NCBI RefSeq assembly: GCF_040253615.1
Contig: NZ_JBEJGY010000004.1
Location: 7,626,001-7,690,000 of the forward strand
DNA from: Streptomyces sp. Edi4
GTDB lineage: Bacteria; Actinomycetota; Actinomycetes; Streptomycetales; Streptomycetaceae
Reading direction: 5' to 3'
Length of the DNA stretch: 64,000 nucleotides
The position numbers were made by a program, and so were the translations under genes. This document shows positions 1-7,588 of this stretch, in pieces; the stretch's first letter is position 1; the number at the start of each line of letters is the position of its first letter. The notes below the pieces were generated by a model, which made no database searches, had not been told where the DNA came from, and saw nothing but the letters and a program-made list of their open reading frames with translations.

Positions 1-451
1 GCCAGCGTGTCCGGTGTTCCTCCTGAACGCCCTCCGGTCCGGGCCGGACTTTCTCAACGGCCCCCTGACCTCGGCCTCTTGGCGTTCGATGCGACGGATA
101 CGCCCGAAGGGCGACGCGCGCCCCCGGCGGCCGCGGTTGGCCGGCGCCGGTCAATCCCCCGGAGAAGAACGTGGGACCGCCATCCAATTCGACCGTCTAA
201 AGGGCGGTCGCCGCGCACATTCCGAATCTGTGATTCCGCTGTTACCGCAGGGGGTCTCCGGCTGGGCCACGAAGATCATTGGAAGGCGCGGTTCTGCGGT
301 CGCGGCGGCGAATGTCCGCGTTCCGGCGCGACGCCGTTCGCCCCGTCGATCATCATAATTGGCGGACAGGGAAAGGGAATTGGTGATCGAGTCCGGCCCG
401 CCCGCGCGCGTGAATCCCATTACGCATGGTGACGCCTTGGGGGTGCGGCGC
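1..451. other. No recognisable gene; downstream flank of the TetR gene
   Basis: No reading frame here has the codon pattern or motifs of a real protein; the open frames are Arg/Pro-rich and overlap each other. The stretch lies 3' of the leftward TetR gene. It may hold that gene's terminator or the promoter of a gene outside the window, but I see no clear stem-loop with a T-run. Confidence 0.5.
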
Positions 452-1123
452 TCACGAGGCCGGGGCGGTCCGCTCCTTCTGGCGGCCCAGTGCGACGTCC
501 ATCGCCGTCGCCGCCCTGGCGCCGTCGTCACCGGCGCCCACCAGCATCCCGCACACCAACGTCTGGAAGCAGGTGTCGGCGTCGTAGGGCTCGATGAGGT
601 ACCCGCCGAGCTCCAGTGTGACGAGCCCGTGCACCCCGATCCACATCTGATGCGCCACGCGCGCCGGGTCGTCGGAGCGGAACCGGCCCGCCTCCATGCA
701 CCGGGTGACGGCCGCCACCAGGGTCTCCAACGTATAGCGCCCGTGCTGCCGTTCGTCGTCCGAGAGCGCGAAACCGCCGAGGCTCGCCCCGCCGAACATC
801 ACCGAATACAGGTGCTGATGCTCCAGCGCGTTGGCGCGGTAGGCGTACCCGAGCGCCGCGACATCGGCGACGGGGTCGTCGGTCTGTGAGACCTCGGTCA
901 TCCGGTCGTTCAGCCGCCGGAAACCCTCATGGACCACCGCTTTGACCAGGTCGTCCATGCCGCCGAAGTGTGTGTACACCGCGGTGGTGGACGTGCCCAC
1001 GGCGGCGGCGAGGCGGCGCGTGGACAGGGCGCCCGGGCCCTCCTCCTTGAGGATGCGCGCCGCCGTCACGATCAGATTCGCGCTCACTTCGGGGTCGGCT
1101 TTTCGAGGGCTCACCCTTGACAT
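452..1123 (-). CDS. TetR/AcrR-family transcriptional regulator of the PKS cluster
   Basis: A 223-residue repressor-type protein. The N-terminal helix-turn-helix is clear: LSTRRLAAAVGTSTTAVYTHF at about residues 32-52 in outline (key residues T-R-R-L-A, G-T-S, A-V-Y-T-H-F), followed by a helical ligand domain with the GYLIEP/MWIGVHG type motif of TetR regulators with a WHG-like C-terminus. ATG at 1123 is preferred because the HTH then begins at a normal distance; a longer frame reaches back to 1150. It is transcribed divergently from the carotenoid-oxygenase gene, with a 12-bp perfect palindrome in the 60-bp gap. It therefore probably controls that gene, itself and perhaps the rest of the cluster. 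The ligand is unknown; family assignment is sure, role is inference. Confidence 0.9.
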   Translation of the reverse strand: MSRVSPRKADPEVSANLIVTAARILKEEGPGALSTRRLAAAVGTSTTAVYTHFGGMDDLVKAVVHEGFRRLNDRMTEVSQTDDPVADVAALGYAYRANALEHQHLYSVMFGGASLGGFALSDDERQHGRYTLETLVAAVTRCMEAGRFRSDDPARVAHQMWIGVHGLVTLELGGYLIEPYDADTCFQTLVCGMLVGAGDDGARAATAMDVALGRQKERTAPAS

Positions 1124-1150
1124 GGTCGCACAGGGACCCGAACATAACAA

Positions 1151-1162
1151 CGTTACGTAACG
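1151..1162. promoter_or_regulatory. Palindromic operator between tetR and the carotenoid oxygenase
   Basis: The sequence CGTTACGTAACG is a perfect 12-bp palindrome centred in the short divergent gap between the TetR gene (start 1123) and the oxygenase gene (start 1184). Its position 22 bp before the oxygenase ATG suits repression by the adjacent TetR protein. Confidence 0.65.
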
Positions 1163-1183
1163 CTGGTATGTGACGGAGGCGGG

Positions 1184-2524
1184 ATGGACGGCACACGGTA
1201 TGTCCAGGCAGACAACTACCGGCCGGTCTCCCGGGAGACCACCGTGGTCCGGCCCGAAGTGGCGGGCAGCCTACCGCCCGGACTGAACGGCACCTTCGCC
1301 CGCATCGGCCCCAACCCCCTGGGCCCGCCCGACGCGCGCCGACACGCCTTCGAAGGTGCGCCGATGGTGCACGCCATCCGCATCCAGGACGGCCGCACGC
1401 AGTGGTACCGCAACCGGTGGTTGCGCACCGACCGGGTCTGCGCCCACCTGGGGGAGCTGCCCACTCCTGGCCCCCGGCACGGCCTGTCCGACGACGCGGG
1501 CGACAACCTCCTCCAGCACGGGGGCCGCGTCCTCGCGCTCGGCGACGGGGGAGTGCTGCCGGTCCGGATCGACGCCGACCTGACCACATCGGCCCGTGTC
1601 GACTTCGACGGGACCCTCCCGGCCGGGTTCTCCGCACACCCGCAAACAGACCCGCTCACCGGCGAGATGTTCGCGGTCGCCTACTGCCACGAGCCGCCGT
1701 ACGTCCTGTATGTGGTCGTCGGCGCGGACGGCCGGGTACGCAAAACCCTGCCCATCGCGGTGAAGAGCGCGCCCATGATGCACGCCTTCTCACTGACCGA
1801 ACGCCACGCGATCTTCTACGACTTGCCGGTCGCCTACGACCCGGCCGCCGCGGCCGGCGGATCGCGCGTCCCCTACCGCTGGCGCACGGACCACGAGTCC
1901 AGGATCGGCGTGCTGCCACGCGAGGCCACCGATCCCGAGGTGCTGTGGATGGACGTCGACCCTTGTTACGTCTTCCATCCGCTCAACGCCTATGAGCGCG
2001 GCGACCGGATCATCATCCACCTGGTGCGCCACCCCCGGGTCTTCGACCGCGAGCCGCTGCGGCCCGGCGAGAGCGCCCCCACCCTGTGGAGGTGGACGGT
2101 CGACCCGCGCGCCGGCACCGTCGTCGAGCGACAACTGGCCGAGCAGGCGCAGGAGTTCCCCAGGATCGACGACCGCTACAAGGGGTCGTACAACCGCTAT
2201 GGCTTCGCGGTCGCCATGTCGCCCTGCGGCAGCGGAGGTTACCTGGCGGGCCCCGGTCTGCTCCGGCACGATCTCGCCCTCGGCCGCACCGAGACCCACG
2301 ACTTCGGTCCCGGCCGCCACGGCGGCGAAGCGGTCTTCGTGCCGCGCGGACCCGACGCGCCCGAGGCGGACGGCTGGCTCCTGAGCCTCGTCCACGACGC
2401 GGCAAGTGACCACAGCGACCTGGTCGTTGTGGACACCGCCGACTTCACCGGAGCGCCGGTGGCGCGCGTGCGGCTGCCCGTTCGCGTGCCGCACGGACTG
2501 CACGCGACATGGATCGCGGGCTGA
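1184..2524 (+). CDS. Carotenoid cleavage oxygenase (RPE65/CCD family)
   Basis: A 446-residue member of the non-haem iron(II) carotenoid oxygenase family, which cleaves conjugated polyene or stilbene-type double bonds with O2. The four iron-binding histidines appear in their expected contexts: His152 (FSAHPQTDP), His200 (MMHAFSLTE), His265 (VFHPLNAY) and His440 in the closing PHGLHATW motif. The early FEGAPMVHAIRI motif matches the family's GDGMVHA site with Ala-Pro replacing Asp-Gly. GGAGG lies 5 bp before the ATG. No carotenoid biosynthesis genes are nearby, but an enediyne-type PKS whose family makes linear conjugated polyenes is in the same cluster, so a polyketide polyene is a reasonable substrate. 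Family is certain; substrate is inference. Confidence 0.92.
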   Translation: MDGTRYVQADNYRPVSRETTVVRPEVAGSLPPGLNGTFARIGPNPLGPPDARRHAFEGAPMVHAIRIQDGRTQWYRNRWLRTDRVCAHLGELPTPGPRHGLSDDAGDNLLQHGGRVLALGDGGVLPVRIDADLTTSARVDFDGTLPAGFSAHPQTDPLTGEMFAVAYCHEPPYVLYVVVGADGRVRKTLPIAVKSAPMMHAFSLTERHAIFYDLPVAYDPAAAAGGSRVPYRWRTDHESRIGVLPREATDPEVLWMDVDPCYVFHPLNAYERGDRIIIHLVRHPRVFDREPLRPGESAPTLWRWTVDPRAGTVVERQLAEQAQEFPRIDDRYKGSYNRYGFAVAMSPCGSGGYLAGPGLLRHDLALGRTETHDFGPGRHGGEAVFVPRGPDAPEADGWLLSLVHDAASDHSDLVVVDTADFTGAPVARVRLPVRVPHGLHATWIAG

Positions 2525-2627
2525 CCCGGCCCGCCGCCCCGCCCGATCGGGTCAATTTGGAAGAAGGCGTGCGCCGCCGGGGTCCCTAGTCTCGTCTGGA
2601 GTGTCCGACCGGACGAAAGGAATGCTC

Positions 2628-4253
2628 GTGGCGTTGAAGGTCATCGACCGTGCCCGGGGGGAGTTCGAGCATCCGGCAGCGTTCTGGTGCGGCGTGCTGC
2701 TGTCCGCCGTGGGTGTCGCGCTGCATCTGCCGATGTACTTCGGCGCACGCGACATGCACTACATGATGTCCGGGATGCACCCGGACGCCGCCATGGTCAC
2801 TGGCATGGTGCTCATCGTGGTCGGTTTCGCGGCGTCGCTCTACGGCGTGCTGCCCGCGCGCGGAGGCGAGATCCAGCGGTCCGCGCGGCGCATCCGCGTC
2901 ACCGCCATCGACGACGCCCCCATCAAGGGCCAGCACATCGCGCTGCTCGTCGTCCTCGCCGTCGCCATCACGATCGACGTCATGAAACCGGCGACGCTGT
3001 CCTTCGTCGCGCCCGGCGTCGCCCAGGAGTACGGGCTGAAATCCCCCGCCAACCCGCACGGGCACATCCCGGTCTCCTGGCTGCCACTCCTCGGGATCGG
3101 CGGAACCGTGGTCGGCTCGTGGATCTGGGGCTGGCTCGGTGACCGCATCGGGCGCCGCTCCTCCATCCTGCTCGCCGGCATCCTCTTCGTCACCACCTCC
3201 ATCTGCGGCGCGATGCCCGGCTTCTCCTGGAACCTGCTCATGTGCTTCCTGATGGGGCTCGGGGTGGGCGGCATGCTGCCCATCGCGTTCGCGCTGATGG
3301 CCGAGACCATCCCCGCACGGCACCGGGGCTGGCTGATGGTCCTCATCGGCGGCGACATCGCGGGCGCCTATGCGGCCACGAGCTGGCTCGCCGGATGGCT
3401 CACGCCGACCTACAGCTGGCGCATCCTGTGGCTCATCGGTCTGCCCACCGGACTGCTGTTCATCGCGCTCAACCACTGGATCCCGGAGTCACCCCGCTAT
3501 CTGATCGCCCGTGGCCGTCAGGAGGAGGCCGGCGCGATCATGGCCAGGTACGGCGCCGTCGTACGGGAGGTCCCGGCCGGCGCCCCCGACGCCGAGGCGC
3601 CGGTCCGCGAGAGCGCCCAGCGGCTCCTGCGGCGCCCGTTCACCGGCCCCACGCTCGCGATCACGGTCCTCGCCCTCGGGACGGGCCTGGTCACCTACGG
3701 CTTCCAGCTCTGGGTGCCGACCAACCTGCAACACCTCGGGTTCTCGGCGGTGAAATCCGACTACGTCGTTCGCAACGCCGCGCTGCTCGGCCTCCCCTTC
3801 ACCGTTCTGGTGGCCGTGGCGTACGGATGGTGGGGCAGCCGCAGGACGATCATCACGCTCTCGCTGGCCTCCGCGCTTGCGCTCGGCGGCTTCGCCGTGG
3901 CGGGCGACTCACTCGTCCACCACCATCTCGTACTGTCGCTGCTGCTGGTCGTGCCGCTCTCCGCCGTCAGCTCGGTGGCGGCCGTCGTCTCGGCGTACGC
4001 CGCCGAGATCTACCCCACGATGCTGCGTTCACGGGGCTCGGGCCTCGCGGCCGGCATGACCAAACTCGGCGGGGTGCTCATCATCGCGATCGTGGTCGCT
4101 GCCACGAGCGTCCCCTCGATCGCCGTGACCGCCGTCATCGGAGCGGTCCCGCTGGTCCTTGCCGCCGTCCTCTTCCTGTGGATCGGCCCCGAGACCAAGC
4201 GCCGCAAACTGGAGGAGATCAGCGGGGAGTTGATGGCCACGGCCGAGACCTAG
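2628..4253 (+). CDS. MFS transporter with two extra N-terminal membrane segments
   Basis: About 541 residues. Two hydrophobic segments (roughly residues 15-35 and 55-75) precede a standard 12-helix major facilitator core, which starts near residue 110. The core shows the signature GDRIGRRSS between helices 2 and 3, PESPRYLIARGR at the centre and a final PETKRRKLEE, all typical of the sugar/aromatic-acid branch. GTG at 2628 is chosen because GAAAGGA sits a normal distance upstream; ATG at 2622 is the alternative but leaves almost no spacing. It lies about 100 bp behind the oxygenase gene and probably exports the cluster's product or a shunt metabolite. The substrate cannot be read from sequence. 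Confidence 0.9.
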   Translation: MALKVIDRARGEFEHPAAFWCGVLLSAVGVALHLPMYFGARDMHYMMSGMHPDAAMVTGMVLIVVGFAASLYGVLPARGGEIQRSARRIRVTAIDDAPIKGQHIALLVVLAVAITIDVMKPATLSFVAPGVAQEYGLKSPANPHGHIPVSWLPLLGIGGTVVGSWIWGWLGDRIGRRSSILLAGILFVTTSICGAMPGFSWNLLMCFLMGLGVGGMLPIAFALMAETIPARHRGWLMVLIGGDIAGAYAATSWLAGWLTPTYSWRILWLIGLPTGLLFIALNHWIPESPRYLIARGRQEEAGAIMARYGAVVREVPAGAPDAEAPVRESAQRLLRRPFTGPTLAITVLALGTGLVTYGFQLWVPTNLQHLGFSAVKSDYVVRNAALLGLPFTVLVAVAYGWWGSRRTIITLSLASALALGGFAVAGDSLVHHHLVLSLLLVVPLSAVSSVAAVVSAYAAEIYPTMLRSRGSGLAAGMTKLGGVLIIAIVVAATSVPSIAVTAVIGAVPLVLAAVLFLWIGPETKRRKLEEISGELMATAET

Positions 4254-4274
4254 AACCTCCCGCACCGCACGCGA

Positions 4275-4307
4275 CGGCCCGGCGCCCCAAGGCGCCGGGC
4301 CGTTTTT
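4275..4307. terminator. Bidirectional rho-independent terminator
   Basis: A perfect 12-bp GC-rich stem (4275-4286 with 4291-4302), a CCAA loop and a TTTTT run at 4303-4307. It lies between the convergent MFS gene and the leftward membrane-protein gene. Confidence 0.93.
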
Positions 4308-4334
4308 CGCGCGTGATCCCGCGCGTGCCGGTAC

Positions 4335-5297
4335 TCAGTGCCAGGGCGCCGTCGGGAACCAGATGTAGCCCATCAGATGCAGCACCCGCACATCCCAGTA
4401 CAGGACCGCGAACACACCGGCGATCAGGAAACCCGACGCGCTCAGCGCACTGACCCGGGCCGGCTCTGCCGCGAGCCAGCGACCGGCCCGCCCCCGCAGC
4501 ACCACCGAGATCAGCAGGACGATCAGCGACATCACGACGATGTTCCCCAGCGACTGGAGTGCGAATGAGGCCGCCCCGTACAGCGGGTTGTGGTGCTGCG
4601 CCGCGCTGCGGAACATCTGCCCGAACAACGGGTAGGGGCGCCCGATCAGGAAGGCGCCGATGAGGATGCCCATGAGGATCAACGGCGCGTTGCGAAAGCG
4701 CCGGGAGATCGCGGCCAGCGGATCCGGCACGACACCCGCGGCCGCCAGACCCAGCACGATCATGACGACACCGATGACACCGAAATCGGTCATCGCCTGG
4801 ATGATCCTCGGTGAGAGACCGGGGGAGTGGGTGGTGGAGAACTGCGGCATGTGGGTGCCGAAGACGCCGACCAGCGCGCCGTACAGCGCCGACAGCGGCA
4901 GCATGCCGGCGGCCAGCCAGCCGATGGGCCGCGCCATGCGGGCCAGCGACTCCCGGCGTGACAGGGCCGATTCACCGACCAGAGGACCCACCGCGCCCAG
5001 CACCATCACATTGCACGCGGTGAAGGAACCCGCCAGACCCGACACGAAGGCGAAGAGCACACCCGAGGTGACGCCGGCGATGGGGGTCGTGAGCGCGTTG
5101 TGCCCGAGCATGGCGTCCGCCGCGTTGAAACCGATCTGGTCGTCGGCCAGTTGCGGCGACCAGGCATACGCCAGCAGAAATCCGAGCACAACGCCGACCG
5201 CGATCACCAGGGAACGGCGCCGGGGAAACAGGCCGTTGACGAACATGGATGTACCGGTCTCGTGAATCGCCGGTTTCTCGGCGACGGCATGGGTCAT
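4335..5297 (-). CDS. Polytopic membrane protein resembling the DsbD/CcdA transmembrane domain
   Basis: A 320-residue protein with about eight hydrophobic helices and no cleavable signal. One segment (GVLFAFVSGLAGSFTACNVM) resembles the first helix of CcdA/DsbD-type electron-carrying membrane proteins. It keeps a single Cys in that helix and not the usual pair, and the GRPYPLFGQM stretch resembles the family's G.PFP.F region. No thioredoxin domain is attached. GGGAGGAT precedes the ATG. It is divergent from the halogenase gene, inside the enediyne-type cluster, and convergent with the MFS gene. A role in moving reducing equivalents or in export or self-protection is possible but unproven. It does not look like the UnbL (DUF1702) protein usually found with UnbV and UnbU. 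Confidence 0.7.
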   Translation of the reverse strand: MTHAVAEKPAIHETGTSMFVNGLFPRRRSLVIAVGVVLGFLLAYAWSPQLADDQIGFNAADAMLGHNALTTPIAGVTSGVLFAFVSGLAGSFTACNVMVLGAVGPLVGESALSRRESLARMARPIGWLAAGMLPLSALYGALVGVFGTHMPQFSTTHSPGLSPRIIQAMTDFGVIGVVMIVLGLAAAGVVPDPLAAISRRFRNAPLILMGILIGAFLIGRPYPLFGQMFRSAAQHHNPLYGAASFALQSLGNIVVMSLIVLLISVVLRGRAGRWLAAEPARVSALSASGFLIAGVFAVLYWDVRVLHLMGYIWFPTAPWH

Positions 5298-5577
5298 GAA
5301 TATCCTCCCGAAGGGCCGAGGCGGCCGCACGGCGCGGTCGTCAGCCGTTGAGTCTCGGACCCCTTCCGCTCTTCCGCTTCTTCCATCCTGCCCACATTCC
5401 AAGGCGCGTGGACCGGCACCACCAGGATTGCGCTTTCCTTTCCGGGAGGCTGCGGTGACGGCAAGAGGAGAGAAGCCCGACGCAGGTCCGGGCGGCATCC
5501 TGGAGACGTCGAGCAGGCGCTCCCACGCACCTTCATCCACGGACGACCGCGCGGACGACCGCGATTATGGGGAACCC

Positions 5578-7437
5578 ATGGGCACTCAGCGATATGAAGT
5601 GGCAATTCTCGGATCTGGAATCGGCGGATCGATGCTCGCGTGCATCCTCGCCCGGCACGGAGTTTCCACTCTGCTGCTGGAAGGCGCCAGCCATCCGAGA
5701 TTCACCATCGGCGAATCACTGATTCCCGAGACCGGCCTGCGCCTGCGCATCGTCGCCGAGAAATACGGCGTCCCCGAGATCGGCTGGATCGGCACGTTCC
5801 ACAAACTCCGCAGGCATGTGAGCAGCAACTGCGGAGTAAAGCGCTCCTTCGGTTTCATGTACCACCGGGCCGGCGAGGAGAACAGGCCCGAGGAGATCAA
5901 CCAGTTCGGGACGCTGACGCCGCCCGTCGGCCCCGACTCCCACCTCTTCCGCCAGGACACCGACGCCTACCTCGCCGCGCTCGCGGTCACCTACGGCGCG
6001 AGGTTCCATTCCGGGACCCGTATCGAGGACATCGACTTCGGGGACGACGAGGTCGCACTCCGCGCCACCTCCGGCGAGACCTACCGCGCCAAGCTCCTCA
6101 TCGACGCCTCCGGCATGCGGTCGATGGTCTCCGACCAGCTCGGCATGCGCGACGAGGTGCCGCGCTTCCGCACCGACACCCGCGCCATCTACACCCACAT
6201 GATGGGAGTCAGGAGCACCGATCTCCTCCTGGACCCCAAGGACCGGCAGAAACTGATCACACCGCTCGGCCAGTCCACCATGCACCACGTCTTCGACGGC
6301 GGCTGGATGTGGGTCATCCCCTTCAGCAACCACCGCGCCGCGACCAACCCGCTGACCAGCGTGGGCCTGATGCTCGACCGGCGCAAACACCCCGAGCCGC
6401 ACGGCACGCCGGAAGGGGAGTTCCGCAAGATCATCTCCGCCTACCCGACGATCGCCCGGCACTTCGCCGAGGCGCGCGCCGCGCGCCCCTGGGTCCGCTC
6501 GGGCCGCATCCAGTACTCCTCGCCCCACCTGACCGGACACCGCCTCATCCAGCTCCCCCACGCGGCCGCCTTCATCGACCCGCTCTACTCCAGCGGCATG
6601 TCGGTGCTCATCGCCGCGGTCGACATGATCGCCGAATCGCTGCTCAAGGCCGTCGTGGAGAACGACTACGCGACCGAGCGGTTCAAGCCCATGGAGGACG
6701 TGGTCAACCGCGGCTTCGACCACTACGACACCGTCGTCTCCGGCTCCATCGACTCCTTCGCCAGTTACGAGACCTGGAACGCGTGGAACCGCAACTGGGT
6801 GATGGGCAGCCTCCTCGGCACCTTCGGCCCGCTCTCCCTGCTGATGCGTTACCACAAGACGAAGGACCGCTCCCACCTGGAGAAGACGACCGAGCCGAGC
6901 CGCATGGGAGTGCTCGGCAGCCATCTGCCGGGTGTCGTCGAGATGGCGCAGGCCTCACGCCTCCACATGGACGCCGCACTCGCCGGCGAGATCACCCATC
7001 AGGAGGCGAGTGAGCGCATCTTCGCCCGCTTCCGCGCGATCGACTTCCTGCCGACCTACATGGGCTTCGGCGACCCCGAGAAGACCGCGACGGCGACGTT
7101 CACCCTGCTTCCCGGCGCCCGCCACGTGATGTGGTACCGGATGCACGGGGACGCGCTGTACCGGGACAACTGCGTCTTCCCGCTCCTGACATACGCACGG
7201 GACGGCGCGGCCTTCGTGCTCGACGAGACGCGCGACGCCTACCGGCGCGGTTTCTCCGCGCTGCGCGACGTCCTGTTCGCCCGCAACGGCGACTGGCGGC
7301 ACATCGCCCCGGCGCTCGCCGCGCACCCCGAGCTCGTGACCCCGGTCCAGGCGCACACGCCGGGCCCGCAGGAACCGCCGGGACTCGACGACATCGAGAC
7401 CTCCCTGACCCAGGCCGCGCCGACCGAGACCCGCTGA
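5578..7437 (+). CDS. Flavin-dependent halogenase
   Basis: A 619-residue FAD protein. The dinucleotide-binding motif GSGIGG is at residues 12-17, followed by the GES element (residues 45-47) and the halogenase signature WMWVIP at 243-248, an exact WxWxIP. Lys88 in GVKRSFGF is the likely catalytic lysine that forms the chloramine or relays HOCl. DPLYSSG in the C-terminal half matches the DPLFSTG-like loop of these enzymes. At 619 residues it is longer than tryptophan halogenases (about 530), nearer carrier- or polyketide-acting members. The in-cluster flavin reductase at 16889 could supply its FADH2, as the reductase/halogenase or monooxygenase pairs do in enediyne pathways. The substrate is not predictable. 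ATG 5578 has GGGGAA upstream; the frame stays open further 5'. Confidence 0.88.
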   Translation: MGTQRYEVAILGSGIGGSMLACILARHGVSTLLLEGASHPRFTIGESLIPETGLRLRIVAEKYGVPEIGWIGTFHKLRRHVSSNCGVKRSFGFMYHRAGEENRPEEINQFGTLTPPVGPDSHLFRQDTDAYLAALAVTYGARFHSGTRIEDIDFGDDEVALRATSGETYRAKLLIDASGMRSMVSDQLGMRDEVPRFRTDTRAIYTHMMGVRSTDLLLDPKDRQKLITPLGQSTMHHVFDGGWMWVIPFSNHRAATNPLTSVGLMLDRRKHPEPHGTPEGEFRKIISAYPTIARHFAEARAARPWVRSGRIQYSSPHLTGHRLIQLPHAAAFIDPLYSSGMSVLIAAVDMIAESLLKAVVENDYATERFKPMEDVVNRGFDHYDTVVSGSIDSFASYETWNAWNRNWVMGSLLGTFGPLSLLMRYHKTKDRSHLEKTTEPSRMGVLGSHLPGVVEMAQASRLHMDAALAGEITHQEASERIFARFRAIDFLPTYMGFGDPEKTATATFTLLPGARHVMWYRMHGDALYRDNCVFPLLTYARDGAAFVLDETRDAYRRGFSALRDVLFARNGDWRHIAPALAAHPELVTPVQAHTPGPQEPPGLDDIETSLTQAAPTETR

Positions 7438-7588
7438 ACGGGCGGCGCCCGGCGTGAGACCTCGTACGCCCCAAAACGGCGTGGGCCTCAAACCCCCATT
7501 GCCGCACGGTAGTTCGGGCCCCCCGCCCGGACGCGCCGCCCAAAGACGCCCCGCACCTTCATGACCGTACTTTCGAAAGGAGATCGCC

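Noticed and set aside
4335..5297. Membrane protein as UnbL (E3)
   Set aside because: UnbL is a DUF1702 protein as far as I recall and this one has a DsbD/CcdA-like helix pattern; also on the opposite strand.
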